Assembly (NCBI RefSeq): GCF_020379485.1
Contig: NC_063451.1
Coordinates: 25,092,630 to 25,156,629 of the forward strand
DNA from: Brassica napus
Lineage: Eukaryota; Streptophyta; Magnoliopsida; Brassicales; Brassicaceae
Reading direction: 5' to 3'
DNA length: 64,000 nt
Part shown: positions 1 to 11,918 of the stretch, in pieces
How positions within the stretch are numbered: position 1 is the stretch's first letter
Layout: each line of letters opens with the position of its first letter
Made by a program: the position numbers and the translations under genes
Notes under the pieces: generated by a model
Database searches by the model: none
What the model saw: the letters and a program-made list of their open reading frames with translations, nothing else
Told to the model about the DNA's origin: nothing

Positions 1-1098
1 TTCTCAAATAATACCTCGCAATGCTTAGCCGTTCCATCCAAAAGTGTCTGACTATCTCCCTCCATTCAAGTTCACAAACATAACTTGTGATGGATTCGGA
101 ACTCCTTGTTTCCTTAAGAAAGTGATGTTACCCGGTAATGTAAGTGTATGAGACATGAATTTGAACTTGAATTGCCAAGACTTTAACAGCTTCTGGCTTC
201 TCCTAATTCTCAGCAGTTCTTCTCGGTGAGGCATAACGTTGAACACTGGATCTGCGCAATCCAACCTCATGATAGCAGACACATTTTGAGGCATCTTGTT
301 TTACGAGAATGACCATCTGCTAGACTGATAGAGTTCCTGCAACACACATTCTGGTCTGTTCTGTAATTTATCAGGTATGTGAGCAGCTTTAAACGGAGAT
401 CTTCATAACCCGATCCTCAATATACTGCTACAACCCAAGGTTACTTCCATCTGCAAGATTAGATACGGTCCATCAGTAAACCAAATATGCTTTATGCCGG
501 CTCTAGACCATAGAACAATCATATGATCTTCAGTGTTCTCCTGTTTCAGAACTGTTCCTCTGCTTTGAATCAGCAACTTATGTTGAGCCGCATTAGCATA
601 CCAAAGTCAACTTATGTTTCAGAACTGTTTCAAATGCATACCAAATTCTCTACTATAAAAGTGAGCCTTTTGTCCCTTCGTGTCTTCAACAAGAACATCA
701 GGTTCTACTAACTCGCGATCATCATCACCTTCTATAATGCAGACCCTTGATCTCTTGTGTTGTAAATGATTATCAGTGGTATCAAGTTCATCACAAAACA
801 CAGGATACATAAGAAAAAGACAAAAAAGCACACAATACATAAGAGAACCATCCGACAAACATCTTTCAAATGTCTTAAAGAGAGAGAGAGACCAAAAGCA
901 TAAAATAGAGTCCAAAAAGCAGTCATCGCTAATAAGTAATACTAGTTAAACACGAGAGACCAAAAGCACACAATACATAAGAGTTACTACGCATCTTTCA
1001 AATGTCTTTAAATTACTAAATAGGGGAAGAGCGGAGGCCACGGTTCTTGTACGTCTGATACCACCTAGGACTAGACAACCTCCACAGCTTATGAGGTC
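1..1098 (-). other. Unrecognised gene-fragment segment
   Basis: No intact gene is visible. On the minus strand a frame at 52-294 reads 80 residues including TLTLPGNITFLRKQGVPNPS, which vaguely recalls a B3-type fold, but I cannot assign it. A second frame at 619-915 has an acidic stretch. Bases 521-596 are a near-identical copy (one visible mismatch) of 13822-13897, so this segment and the fragment cluster near 14 kb share a source gene. A short phrase at about 894-971 repeats the words 'accaaaagca' and 'cacaatacataagag'. I read it as decayed captured gene sequence. Confidence 0.4.
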
Positions 1099-2570
1099 CT
1101 AAGCGACCCCTAAGCTTAAGCTTTCAGCCGCCGAAGCCGTTGCTGCTGCTTCTGAAATCCAGCAATCACCTTGGATGCTCAGTGTTCCCGTAGCCTGGTT
1201 GATGACTCTTCTCACCACAGCTTGGTAGTGATAAGGCTCACCAGTCCTAGCCTTGGCCAAGTCCTTGTATGCTATGTAGATGACAGCGGCTTTAGAATTG
1301 AGACTTGGGGGCTCCTTATCATCAAGAGATTCTATGGCCACTTGGACAATCTCCAACTCAAAGTTGGAGAGATCCTTCTGCATCAACAAGATTTTGCATT
1401 ATCACCATGTATGTTATTGATACATCAACAAATATGTTATTGATAGGCAAAGTGGGAGAACATAAAACTTACAGCTTTAAACCACCTATGGGAAGTACAG
1501 ATTGCAAGTTCCACATACAACGATATCCAATCACATTGCAACTCAGATTCATTCAACTGCCAAATAAAAACAAATATTAGTAATTTAAGTAGTACGCTAA
1601 AAGCAAAATTGATGCATGCAAGCGACCACAATAAGAGTATATTACCATGTAATAAGAGTATATTACCATGTAAAAACGCTTTGTGTCACTGAAACCAATC
1701 TCAGAGAAGGGCCATGGAATTATTGACAAGGCCCAATTATCCAATCTGTCTTGGTAGTTTGTAGACACTGGCTCGGAATGTGGACGTAAGAAAGGAGTTG
1801 ACTCTTTCTTTGAACTCTTGGTCCCTATGAGATATGTCAAATATAGTCAGCAAATTAAAAAGTAGTGAAATTGATTAAATGGATCAACAAAGCAACCTTT
1901 ACCTTGAGGTCTAGAGATGGGGCATGTCAAATCTAAAATGCCAAGATGTTCTTACTCTACGAGAACCTGAAAGATCTGCTGAAAACCGCTAGATGGAAGG
2001 CGCGCAACCAAGGTCATGTAGTAAGGAGATGCAGCACTACCCATGTTGAATTTCATCAAGCTATCTACTTCAAAGTTTGTCCCCTGCAACAAATTAGAAA
2101 CAAATGAAACTCTTTAAAAAAGCTATCGTCGAGCTACATTAAAAAAACAACATACTAGTTTAGTTTGTTTGTTTGTTTGTTTATACCTCTAGCCAGTTGT
2201 AGCGATGAAGGCCGAGCTTGGCATAAAGCTTCACCAAGGCATCGTTAGTGTATGCACGCCTTCCAGTACATTTTACATGTACCAGGCGATAGCGACCACG
2301 TCCTGGTGGAAACTCGTCCGGGTTCTCGAAAAACTAACAATAGCCACATCAGAAAAACAATCAATCAGTGACGAAGGGCTTTTAAGTTTCGTAAATTTCA
2401 TCTCCAGAAAAGAAAAAACAATCACAATCATTGATAACAATTTGAATAACATCAACTCCTAAGAAGGAAGTAATACTTACATCCAGCTCCTCCATTCGTA
2501 CACCACTCTGACTAATCTCCTTAATATATTCTCCAGCGACGACTCGTCTTCCTCAAGTCAAAAGGTTGGT
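1099..2570 (-). pseudogene. UPF0725 (DUF626) family gene, probably decayed
   Basis: Reading leftward, several exons match the Brassicaceae-specific UPF0725 family of unknown function. An N-terminal exon near 2570-2480 precedes a clean exon at about 2332-2187 (FENPDEFPPGRGRYRLVHVK ... KLGLHRYNWLE). Next comes 2083-1967 (GTNFEVDSLMKFNMGSAASP). A FLRPHSEPVS exon lies at about 1840-1670, a DWISLYVELAICTSHR exon at about 1560-1465, and the C-terminal exon at 1389-1099 (YHYQAVVRRVINQATGTLSI). Splice signals are plausible between them. However, the frame leaving the 2083-1967 exon meets a TAA just inside 1967-1950, so the gene is either alternatively spliced or broken. I favour a decayed copy because it sits among other gene fragments. 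The family has expanded in Arabidopsis relatives and its role is unknown. Confidence 0.65.
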
Positions 2571-2638
2571 GGTTAGGTTACAATGAGGCTAGCTGCGGAT
2601 TCTGTCGATCAGTTTTAGGTTTGCTAGGAGAGTGATAT

Positions 2639-2742
2639 ATATATATGTTACTGATATATTCTTTTTGCCTAATTTAGTGTTTTTTTTTATCTTTCTGTAG
2701 AAATAAATTTATTATGTTTTCATTCTATTATGTTTAGTATAA
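2639..2742. repeat. Left half of Helitron target sequence (duplicated at 17146-17248)
   Basis: This AT-rich stretch ends in TAGTATAA directly before the Helitron terminus. It matches 17146-17248 closely. At 17249 the second copy continues into TTTGAACG, which here appears only at 7295 on the other side of the Helitron. The pair therefore gives a filled and an empty site. Confidence 0.85.
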
Positions 2743-2755
2743 CTAGGGGTATAGC

Positions 2756-2773
2756 CCCCGCGCAAGCGCGGGG
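2756..2773 (-). repeat. Helitron 3' terminal hairpin
   Basis: An 8-bp perfect GC stem with a 2-base spacer lies 9 nt from the CTAG end. It is the replication/transposition terminator typical of Helitron 3' ends. Confidence 0.9.
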
Positions 2774-3483
2774 TCGGGGGCTTGTTGTATTCAATAATCT
2801 ATGACATATAAACTGAACCGATATGCCGTGTTTCGTATTAGTTAATAAATTTCTAAAAAGCCATAGATATCAGTAACCAGTATCCAGTCTTGTTAAATGC
2901 CAAAGGTTCTTGTCAATTTTATTGCTTTACAATTATTTATAAATTGATGTTATTTGTTTAAAACTTTTTGTCACATTTTTTGACGTCATATCCTTCTAAT
3001 AATTGTAATTCCTCGGCGGCATGTTTTAAATATGTATATTTCTAAGTTTTAAAATGGTTTAAACATGTTAACCCCATTCGTTTTCCTGTATGTGCTAATG
3101 TATGGTGTATATTTTTTAGGATGTCAATAATATATAGGTTTTGTTTTACAATATCGTATCTATTTTGTCCAAAGAAAAAATGTCGTATATATTTACTCAT
3201 TGAAAAAGAAGATGACTAAATTGTAGATATTTTATTAGATACAATAATTTTACATATGCAATTTATACCATTCAAATTGTTTTGGGATACTTCTAGCAAA
3301 TTTATTAGGTTATATTTTGTTGTTTATGTTCATTTTTTCCGAAAATATTAAATGTGATTCAATAATTATTAATTGTGGACTTTCATGAATGTTTTTTTAT
3401 TTTTTAACTTGAGTTGGGAGAGAAAACAATTAAAGATAAGTAGACGGTCAAGTTCTGGTTGAAGCTTTCAAAGGATTTGAAAT

Positions 3484-4035
3484 TCATGGATTTGGCACGT
3501 GCTGCCCGAAGCTTTCCACATACAATGATCTGAGTAAGCATTTCAAAGGAACAATGTCTGAGACTTTTATGTGGAGAAGAAATAAAACAATTAGAGGATA
3601 GGGATGTGTACTCACCTCACATCCCTTAGCTCCACTCTTCATGACGAATCTGAAGACATTATAGCAAGCCATATACAATATTATTCCAAAACCAGCAAGA
3701 GAAATGACAACTACACAACAACTTTAGAGAAACTGCCACTGTCCCTATGAAGGAAATGGCTTGATAACTAAACTAATCACACTCTCTTCTAGTATGTGAA
3801 CAAAATCAAGTATCAGTTGATGAATAATATTTCGCAGTAAGCATTAAAAACTATACCTGCAAACGGCGACCACCGAGGATCTTGTAACGTAGAGACTCCG
3901 CCTAGGCAATGGCACAGAGACCTCTGTTGACAACCTTCTCAGCGTAAAGTTCAACACTGTCTTGAGGCCTTGAGGGAATCTGAATCTCTTATGGACAAGA
4001 GATGTTCCCTGATTGTCCTTCCCTTCTCAGTTCTC
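3484..4035 (-). pseudogene. Ribosomal protein S3 (RPS3) exons, 3' part, captured
   Basis: Minus-strand translation gives pieces of the 40S ribosomal protein S3 KH-domain region. SLVHKRFRFPQ is at about 4000-3968, DSVELYAEKV then NRGLCAIA at about 3960-3900, YKILGGRRLQ ending near 3857, FRFVMKSGAKGCEV at 3670-3625, and CGKLRAARAKSMNF at about 3526-3486. A duplicated CAAGGCCT near 3965 shifts the frame, and a TAG stop interrupts the AIA-AES stretch (about 3902). The coding order matches the genuine protein, with introns retained, so this is captured genomic DNA and not a processed copy. The 5' exons lie 2.3 kb away at 6358-6627 in the same orientation. Confidence 0.88.
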
Positions 4036-4469
4036 ACCTATATAAGAAAATATTGCTTGCTATTTTTGTTTGATGGCTTTATGTCAGTTAAAAAAATGAA
4101 GACACGAAAACAATTGAACATCAAAATAGGAGAAAATGGTGAATCATGCTCGAGCTCTATGGCTATTTTTATAATTGTACCAATCAGATGTTGTAAATCA
4201 AAGATCAGAGAAATTCTAATGCAAACATCCATTATATGTCTAAAGTTAATTTTGCAAGAAAAAGAAAACAGTTTTTATCAATACAAAATGGACTATCAAA
4301 AATGCATTACATATTCACAGCTGATTATAAAAACAAATACAGATAGATCCGAACTTAATATATTACTCCAACAAATAATACAATCAAACACATGCATATC
4401 AGGAAATTCAGAAATCGCTTCCAACCCACACAAAGGACGCAATATCACCATCAAATGTTGACTTTCTAT

Positions 4470-5573
4470 AAAAAAATTCCTGTTACGGCACAACAACCAC
4501 TTACACCAATTTTTACACAAGTTACAGCCAATTACAAATTACAAAAAAAAAATAACACAAATATCTACAAATTTGGGAGAATGAACATTATTTGTAAACA
4601 AATACAAAATCAAATAAACCCAACAATATAAACTATCCTGCCTATACACCCACCAACCACAAAAAATAGTAGTGCAGTTCATCACCCTATCTTAACCCTA
4701 TTACAATACAAATCTTGAAGAATCAATGACAACAACAAAATACAAACTTCGCAAACACGACATCACTTTCACTGATTAGTAAAAGAAAAATAAAAGAGAA
4801 GCCCCACTCGATCTTGTTGTTTAACGCCACGTGTACTAATATCTAATCTGTGGACCCAAACACACCGATAGGAAACTATGGGTCCTAAAAACAGCGCCGT
4901 TTAGCGGAAGTTTGCGTGCTAAAACACAAAAAAAAGAAAACGAAAACTACAAAGATTCAAAAAGTTCTTAATCAGAAGCAAACAAAAACCACTTCTGACA
5001 ATTGATAAAGAAGCGAGAAAACAAAAAACAAAACTCCTATTTTCGTTTTTTGTGCTGTCTTCACGAGAGTGACTTCTCAATTCATTCATACTCTTTCCAG
5101 TTTTTTTTTTCTTTCTTTCAATTTTTTTTTTGGTAAAATTCTTTCAATTTCTGCAAACTATTGATGTTTCCCTAAAAAAATCCAGTTTTTAGTTGTTGAA
5201 GATGGTTCCTACAACTTAAATCATCGTTGAATTTAATGTTTTTTTCTGGATTTGATTCTAAATTGCAAAGAAGGATTATTTGGTTGGTAAGTGAATAAAA
5301 AAAAATAGTTTGCATAATAATATTTGACAAGAATCTGCATCTGTTTTGTTAGAAGATTAGGACAAACTTCCTTTAAAGCAAAACATCAGATTCTTATATT
5401 TTTTCTGTAAAGCTTTTTGGTGATGGATCTGGTCTTATATGTGCCCACCCATCTCATAAAGATTCCAACTTTGAAATGATTCATTTTCTTCTCTAAATGG
5501 GAATCAAATAGTTGCATTGATCTTGAATTGATTGTTTTTTTTTTGTCTTATAATATCAGAGCTATGGTGTGAA
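4470..5573 (+). other. Captured upstream region of the fragment at 5574
   Basis: No gene is seen. The stretch is AT-rich with long A and T runs and a CACGTG core (4830-4835, 'gccacgtgta'). It contains a plausible 5' leader with an intron whose acceptor (ATATCAG) falls at about 5560, just before the start codon of the next feature. I infer that it is the promoter and leader of the captured gene. Confidence 0.4.
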
Positions 5574-6283
5574 ATGATGGCAGCAGGAGAAGCAAGAGCA
5601 GTGTGGCAAAGAACAGTTAACCGTTACTTAGTCCAAGAAGACGCTAAAAGAGCTCCCAAGTTCACCTCTTCCCATTCTTCTTCTTCTTCTTCAACCAAAC
5701 AGGTTCAAGAAGATTCTGTCTCTTCTCCTCCTTCTGTTGTTCATCCTCAGAACCAATCACCTTGTGCACCTTTCATGCCTCTGTTTCAGCCAAACCAGAG
5801 GGCCCAAGTGAAGACGCCAATGGAGGCGGGGTTGATAAACATGAACTGGGAGCAAAGTCTTTCAAGACTGAAAGCTTTCAAGAGTTAATAGAGACAAGAG
5901 AGAGTTATGTTTCTTTTGGGAAAGATGAATCCTCTGAGAAACATTTCGATCCCACCTCTCCATGGAATCCTCTCTCGAGTGAGAAAGCTGGACCCTGGTG
6001 GCGAACTACAGACAAAGATGAGATAGCTTCCTTGGTTGCACAAAGGTCTCTACACTTTGTTGAGAATTGTGATCTACCGACACCACAGAAGATGAAACGC
6101 TCTTATTATCATGGTAGTAGTCCACACGAGCACTGGCCAAGCAGCTGCAAGAAGAGAACCGAGGAGGCTTCCTCTGAGTCCGATTTGAGCAAATCAGAGC
6201 TGCTAGAAGCCCTGAGGCGTTCTCAGACAAGAGCTAGGGAAGCTGAAAACATGGCTAAAGAAGCATGCGCAGAGAAAGCGTAA
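5574..6283 (+). pseudogene. Unknown-function plant gene fragment, frameshifted and truncated
   Basis: The frame opens at the ATGATG (5574) with AAGEARAVWQRTVNRYLVQE and runs to about 5800. A second frame then carries the convincing continuation (GAKSFKTESFQELIETRESY; GPWWRTTDKDEIASLVAQRS; NFVENCDLP-like FVENCDLPTPQ). The first frame stops at 5886. The arrangement resembles a small family of unknown plant proteins (At5g25360-type, from memory) with an N-terminal AEARAVWQRT motif. The C-terminal coiled-coil segment (ARAEAENMAKEACAEKA-like) stops at 6283, exactly where sequence switches to the RPS3 intron, so the 3' end is lost. A frameshift near 5785-5840 or a missing internal exon separates the halves. 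It lies in reverse orientation inside the captured RPS3 gene. Confidence 0.6.
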
Positions 6284-6328
6284 TCGTCAGTTATCCTTAT
6301 GAGAGCATCTTTACACATAAAGTCCCTA

Positions 6329-6627
<299 letters not shown>

Positions 6628-7294
6628 AGGGTTGGTTCGAAGAGCGGTAGTTACCGAATAAATAGTTGGGGGCTAGGGCTTCTGAGAAGAACCTATCTTG
6701 GTTTCTGAAAACATGGAAGCTGAAGCTACATTCCTAAATCAATGATTCATTAACCTTATTCTCATGTTGATAGTCGATTGGAAACAGATTTAGTAGACAT
6801 GTTGTGATAGATCGAAAAAGTCTTTTACCTTTTCATCAAGGATCAACGGCTTTAGCAACTGGAGCAGCATACGAAGTCTTTTCAGAGAAGATGTACTAAA
6901 TTCGACTGGAAGAAGAATCGATGAGAGAATCAGAGAAAAAGGGTTCCTCTGTTTAGATATAAAGCGGAATGCAGGAGGTGTTACGAACGTGCTCCATTAT
7001 TGATTTACGAAGTAAAGATGGGAGACGTAGAGGTAGAGTAAGAGAAACTGATTCATGAAAACACAGACATTCGCTTTGTGTTTGGATTAGTCTGAAGGGA
7101 TTATAGAAACCCTAAACTCCATTGAAGAGTACGGTTTCGAACAGAAGAGTATACTGGACCATATAATAGATTTTCTTAACACGCAACTCTCTAACATGCC
7201 AGCCCAACAAAAAAAAAAAAAATTAAATATGGGACCCATAATATTGTCGACGTGTCGCCTCGGGGGGAGAGAAACTCTCCTATTATATAATAGA

Positions 7295-7375
7295 TTTGAA
7301 CGTTTCCTAAAAATATATTATGTAGCTTATAATGTATACCTATAACTCCTTCAAAATTTACAAATCATTTGTTGA
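7295..7375. repeat. Right half of Helitron target sequence
   Basis: TTTGAACGTTTCC onward matches 17249-17329 almost base for base (one visible mismatch). It completes the target interrupted by the Helitron. Confidence 0.85.
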
Positions 7376-7434
7376 GAATAATATGATCTATAATTTACTT
7401 AAAAAAATAGCGCACGGGTAAGTTATATGATTAA

Positions 7435-7470
7435 CTAGGATCAGCCCGGGCTATGTCCTGGTTTTTGTTT
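7435..7470 (-). mobile_element. Older, decayed Helitron 3' end
   Basis: CTAG (7435-7438 on the plus strand, the 3' end when read leftward) is followed by CCCGGGC-TAT-GTCCTGG (7444-7460). This is a hairpin with five of seven pairs left; both mismatches are explained by C-to-T changes. Flanks are A and T as expected. The matching 5' end further right was not found, so its extent is unknown. Confidence 0.55.
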
Positions 7471-7754
7471 AAATTTTTGTTTTTATTATATATTTTGTAT
7501 GTTTATTTTGATAATCTATTATAAAAATATAAGTAGCTAGACGATTATAAACTATTTTCAGTTTTTTTTCTGTCTTATGAATTTCAAAAATTTCAATATT
7601 TAAATTTCTGATATTTTTGTTATTGGAAATTATATATAAGGTGATGAGAAATCATTGTCCGTGTAGTTGAGGAAGATAAAGTTTTCACCGAGGCTTAATG
7701 TCTGCTAGGAGTTAATATTCAAAGTGAAGCTTGTTTGCTTGTGTAAAGTTTTGT

Positions 7755-7895
7755 TAACTTTTTTTAAGAACCCTTAATTAGGTTCTACTATTGGAGCATT
7801 CAAAATCATTATCTCTTAACAAAAGTTCTTAGTTTAAGTTTAGTACTTAAATATTCGTTAAGAACCCAATTAGGGGTTCCCCCATTGAACGTGCT
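7755..7895. repeat. MITE remnants (Harbinger-like arms in direct orientation)
   Basis: Two related arms both read TTAAGAACCC...AATTAGG...CATTG...GC and lie about 95 bp apart (about 7764-7801 and 7857-7893). They resemble the GAGCA-type terminal repeats of PIF/Harbinger MITEs seen elsewhere in this window. Both arms point the same way, so this looks like two truncated copies and not one intact element. Confidence 0.4.
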
Positions 7896-7925
7896 CCCTT
7901 TGGCTGCTCCTGTTTCTACGACGAA

Positions 7926-8312
7926 TCAAGAGGAGAGATTGATAGCTTCTTTGCCCATCCCGTGCATAGCAAAGGCAGAGATCATTGTTGTCCACGATAC
8001 CAGATTCTTTCTTTCGTTGGAAACCTCCGTGAAAAACTTCAACGCGCTTCGGATACACCCGCATTTAGCATAAGCGTCGATGAGAGAGTTTGTTACACGG
8101 ATGTCACATGGAACAAACCCTGTTTTCTCAACGTAGCCATGGACCGACCCGCACATTCTTAGATCTCCAAAGCTCCAAACAGCAGGGAAAATCGAGAGAA
8201 TGGTGATCTCGTTTGGCTTGATTGCGTCGCAAGAAACCATTCTCCAGAACAAGAGTATAGCTTCCTTGGGTTTATTCACTCGCGCATAGCCATCGATCGA
8301 TGAGAGTGGTCC
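7926..8312 (-). pseudogene. Pentatricopeptide repeat (PPR) gene fragment
   Basis: The minus-strand frame reads successive PPR/PLS motifs: AILLFWRMVSCDAIKPNEIT, GSVHGYVEKTGFVPCDIRVT, NSLIDAYAKCGCIRSALKFF, and NLVSWTTMISAFAMHGMGKE. This is typical of plant organellar RNA-binding PLS-class PPR proteins, and the wording is closest, from memory, to At1g09220. Only about 115 residues are present out of a family length of several hundred. Homology ends in a stop right after GKEAI, and there is no organellar transit peptide. It is therefore an internal fragment, probably moved by a transposon. Confidence 0.8.
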
Positions 8313-8329
8313 ACGACACTACTGTTCGA

Positions 8330-10260
8330 TTCTGCATCAACTTTGTGATCCATATATATAATCCATCATATTAATTGTATGTATTCACACAACCTTAAAT
8401 CGACTCTACAGATATCAAAGCTAATATAATGACGCCTTCTAAGAAAATCAGTACACTTAGGGATATTAGACCTTACAAGATAGGCTAGTGGATTCAAGCA
8501 AAAGTCATTCATACCTAGAAGCAGTTTAGCGCTTAAAATGGTAAAAGATTAGAGATTATTCTTGCATATCAAAATGTGAGACATGTTTAGTCTAATTTAT
8601 GATATGTGTATTGAAGTACTTTTCGTTTGTTTTTGATACAGTAATATGTGATATGCAGGGCGTAAATATACATGCAACATGTAGAAAGAAAATTTTTGAG
8701 AAATTTTTGTTGTGTTCGTGACTGAAAAAACATTGAGAATTTCTCTTTGGGTGTATCGTGGCATCTGGTATTTGCAGATCGATCTTAACACCAAGAAATT
8801 TAATACTAAGTGGCACTATGTAAACTTAACAACAAGAAACATAGAGAATATCTCTTTTAAATTTCTATTGTTATTTTTAAATCAATTTTAATGAAGTCCA
8901 ATTAGCTAATTCAATTTTAATTATCTATATAATTAAATATTTTGAAAACTGTAAGTATAATTTGTTATTTTCGTCAAACAAATAGAAATCAATATTGTTC
9001 TGTTTTTTTTTTGAAAAAAAAAAGTTTTTTAAAAAAAGGTTAAGATGTTTTTTTTTTTTTGAAACTTAGGCTAAAAAGTTAAGATGTTAATAGATTTATA
9101 CTTAGGTAATAAAAATAAATATCATTGTTCTGTTTTTTTAAAATTTCGTCAAACAAATGAAAGAAGGTGCACTACGTTACGTAAAGTTTCAAGAGTCTAC
9201 TACACATTTGATACGTTTTGCCTGAAGGTGCACCAAAACAATGTGATGTCACGGTAGGCATAAATGAAATGTGTCTTTGTTACATTTTAAGCCAATAATT
9301 ATTATTCGGGCCAAAGAAGGGCGTTTTTCTCTTCTTCTTCGTAGTCTCCCAAGTCCCAACTCTTATTATTCTTTCAGAACCGAGAACCAAAGTTATGCTT
9401 GATTTTTGCATGTGAAGTTAACTGATCCCCTGTATATTTGTAAAGTGATTTTGCCGCATGTACTCTATACAATCAATTTTACAAAATAAATATGACATGG
9501 CTACTGAAATTGATGACATAGCTTCCGGAAAAATATGACATGTATAATTTCATTTAATGTTGATTTATATTTTTGGCAAATTTATTAGAATATGGTAATA
9601 ATTCATATATTACATTTAATATTGATATTTTTTTTTGGTAAACTTTTTTTAAATATGGTAATAGCTCATACATCATCTATAAAATAAATATATTCATATA
9701 TAACATTTCAAATTTTGAAATATTATTATTTTTGTATAATTCTACAATTTGTATTACTAAAGCTATCAAAAATTTCTATAATTTTTTAAAAATTTAAATA
9801 TCTAATCGTAAGATCATTAGTTTTTTATATACAAATTTTATAAATATTGTTTATGCTAATTTTTTGATAATTATACAATGTTATATCATTTTTATTAGTT
9901 TTATACAAATTGATTTAATATATATCAAATCTATATTAAATATTAGTAAGAAAATAATAAAATCTATAATATTTAATGAAATTTATTTTTAAATATAAAT
10001 TAGATTTAAAAAATTTCTTACACACCTAGTTAACTAAATATATACAGTTATTGGTTAATTAGGCAGACTAAATAAGGTTATGGCTTATGAATGGGCTTGG
10101 GTTAATAAAGGCAAGGCCATCTATTATACAAAATTCTTCTAGGGCTGGCTAATAATACAGGGCTAATTTCAAAACCGAGATTTCTTAAAATTTGGAAGAT
10201 TTGTTGGTAAGAAAGATTGGCTTTTGTGTTCTGGTTTTTTTTTTTTTTGTGTTTTGTTTT
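8330..10260. other. AT-rich intergenic region, no gene seen
   Basis: The stretch is low-complexity, strongly AT-rich DNA with long poly-T/poly-A runs (about 9003-9060). The short ORFs in it have no recognisable motifs and overlap on both strands. No terminal repeats could be assigned. Confidence 0.6.
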
Positions 10261-10279
10261 CTAAGCTAAGGAGGAGGAT

Positions 10280-11448
10280 ATGGGGGACTCGGATGATGAT
10301 GATTATGTGGATATAGGAAGGCCTGATCTAGTAGGCCTTCTTCCCGATGAGATTGATGAACTCTTTAGCACCATACAACCAGAACATCTAGAACTGATCG
10401 TGAAAGATTCTGACTTTGAAAAAGCTGTAGGCACTACTCGTGAAGGCTCTTTTAAGCTGTCTGATCTTGTGGAACTCGAGTTATGGAATGAGCTTTCTGG
10501 TCCTATTCGAAACCAAAAGAGGCACATCCTGTGTTGGGCATATAGCTCCACTGATCTCGTCTCCGCCTTACGAGTCCTCAAGTTCGGGGGGGAATTTGTT
10601 CCTCTGTCCACGTGGTACCTCAACTCATACGTGTCTCCAGATTTGCGTGGACAAAGACCCAACTGCGTTAGCCGGTCATTCCTGTTATGGAACGACTACC
10701 CGCAAAGCCTTTCAGTTCATGTTAGACAACGGAGGAGTGCCTAAAGAAAGAACTCTTGAGTTTGACTGTAATCAAGACCCTCCAGCTGATCCAGAACCTC
10801 ACATCACCATCAACTCTTTTGCCACCTTCAATACCTTAGAAGAAGCACTGGTCCAGCTCCGCACACAGCCAATCGGGGCTGAGTTCTCCCAACTTTGGGA
10901 ACTCGGTGAGGTATATATCTTCTTTTTTAACTGATTAAATTTATTTTAAATCATCATGATAATTGGTTTTTGTGTAGGATATGACATTTACTATGGACCT
11001 ACAAAGGCAAATTCTTATTTCCAATGGGGAAGTTATTGCTATCTGCAAATCGAGCAACGGTACGAATGTCAGGGAGTAATGGATACTTCCGTGTCTCTTT
11101 AGCTACGCTTCACATGGTCATTTCCATCGCTGATGAGGAGACTGCAGAGATTGTGAAGGTGATGACGGTGAAGATGAAGCTGAGTCCAAGTCTGAAGCTG
11201 AACCCACACGCAAGAGGATACGGCGTACACCCCCGAAGCGTCAGAACTTAAGAAGAAGAAGAAGAAGCCCGTGCCATGACCATAGGTAATTTCTCATTCT
11301 CTGATCAATTTCTCTGCTGATTACCATTGAGCAATCTCTCTTCTCTGATCTCATGTTTTGTGTTTGTTATTTTTTTTGGTTGCAGAGATAAGAAGAAGCA
11401 GAGAAGTGGCTGAGAATAAGAAACTAATGGATTTTGGATCTGTGTGAG
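10280..11448 (+). pseudogene. Papain-like (C1A) cysteine protease gene, degenerate
   Basis: The start codon at 10280 opens an acidic N-terminus (GDSDDDDYVDIGRPDLVGLL). PIRNQKRHILCWAYS follows at about residues 75-89, the C1A active-site block with oxyanion-hole Gln and catalytic Cys. Near 10645 the frame shifts; the new frame continues with GHSCYGTTTRKAFQFMLDNG, the equivalent of the GCNGG..AF region. It then reads ITINSFATFNTLEEALVQLR. A GTGAGG donor at 10905 and a TAG acceptor at 10978 join to GYDIYYGPTKANSYF. A further frame gives GSNGYFRVSLATLHM, like the usual C-terminal strand, and then a very acidic and a very basic tail. The catalytic His/Asn context is not evident. The exon from 11382 ends in DKKKQRSG. 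Expression or activity seems unlikely. Confidence 0.65.
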
Positions 11449-11918
11449 AGAGTGAGAGCTTCTTTTTTGTTTTCCCTTAAAGCATCTGTTATCTATAGTA
11501 AAGGGAAGAAACTAATGTCTTTATTTGTCTCCTCTTAACTCATCTCTCCTCGGATAGGTATTTTTGCTGGTTAGGAAACTTGTCAGGATTCTTATGTGTC
11601 TTGAGTCATGCGATTCTGCAATATGGCTTACATTATTGACACTAATATAATACTCTGCATCTATGATGATACCACACTTCCTGTCTAATTGTTTGTTTGA
11701 GCTTTTCTCTTTTTAATGTGATCCTTCCAGCGCAGCCTCTTTTCAGTTTAGGGGGTACTAGTTTGTTTAACATTATAATCTTGTGGTTTCACTGAGTTTA
11801 GTCTCTATGCATGGTCTTGAATTCTGATCTTTTGGCTGCTGCCATTGCTTATATTCAAGTTACTGTATTTTGCTTGCACAAGTATGTATGCTCTAGTGAT
11901 AAGGGATTTCCGTCTAGT
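11376..11918. repeat. Direct repeat copy 1 (543 bp): last exon and 3' flank of the C1A-like gene
   Basis: Nearly identical to 16437-16978. It starts at the intron 3' end (TTGGTTGCAG), covers the final exon and 3' untranslated sequence, and stops at CGTCTAGT, after which the two copies diverge completely. Confidence 0.93.

Noticed and set aside
52..294. B3-domain transcription factor
   Set aside because: Only a loose resemblance over about 35 residues and no supporting exons; left unassigned.
10025..10040. Helitron end (CTAG in CACACCTAGTTAAC)
   Set aside because: No hairpin precedes the CTAG on either strand.
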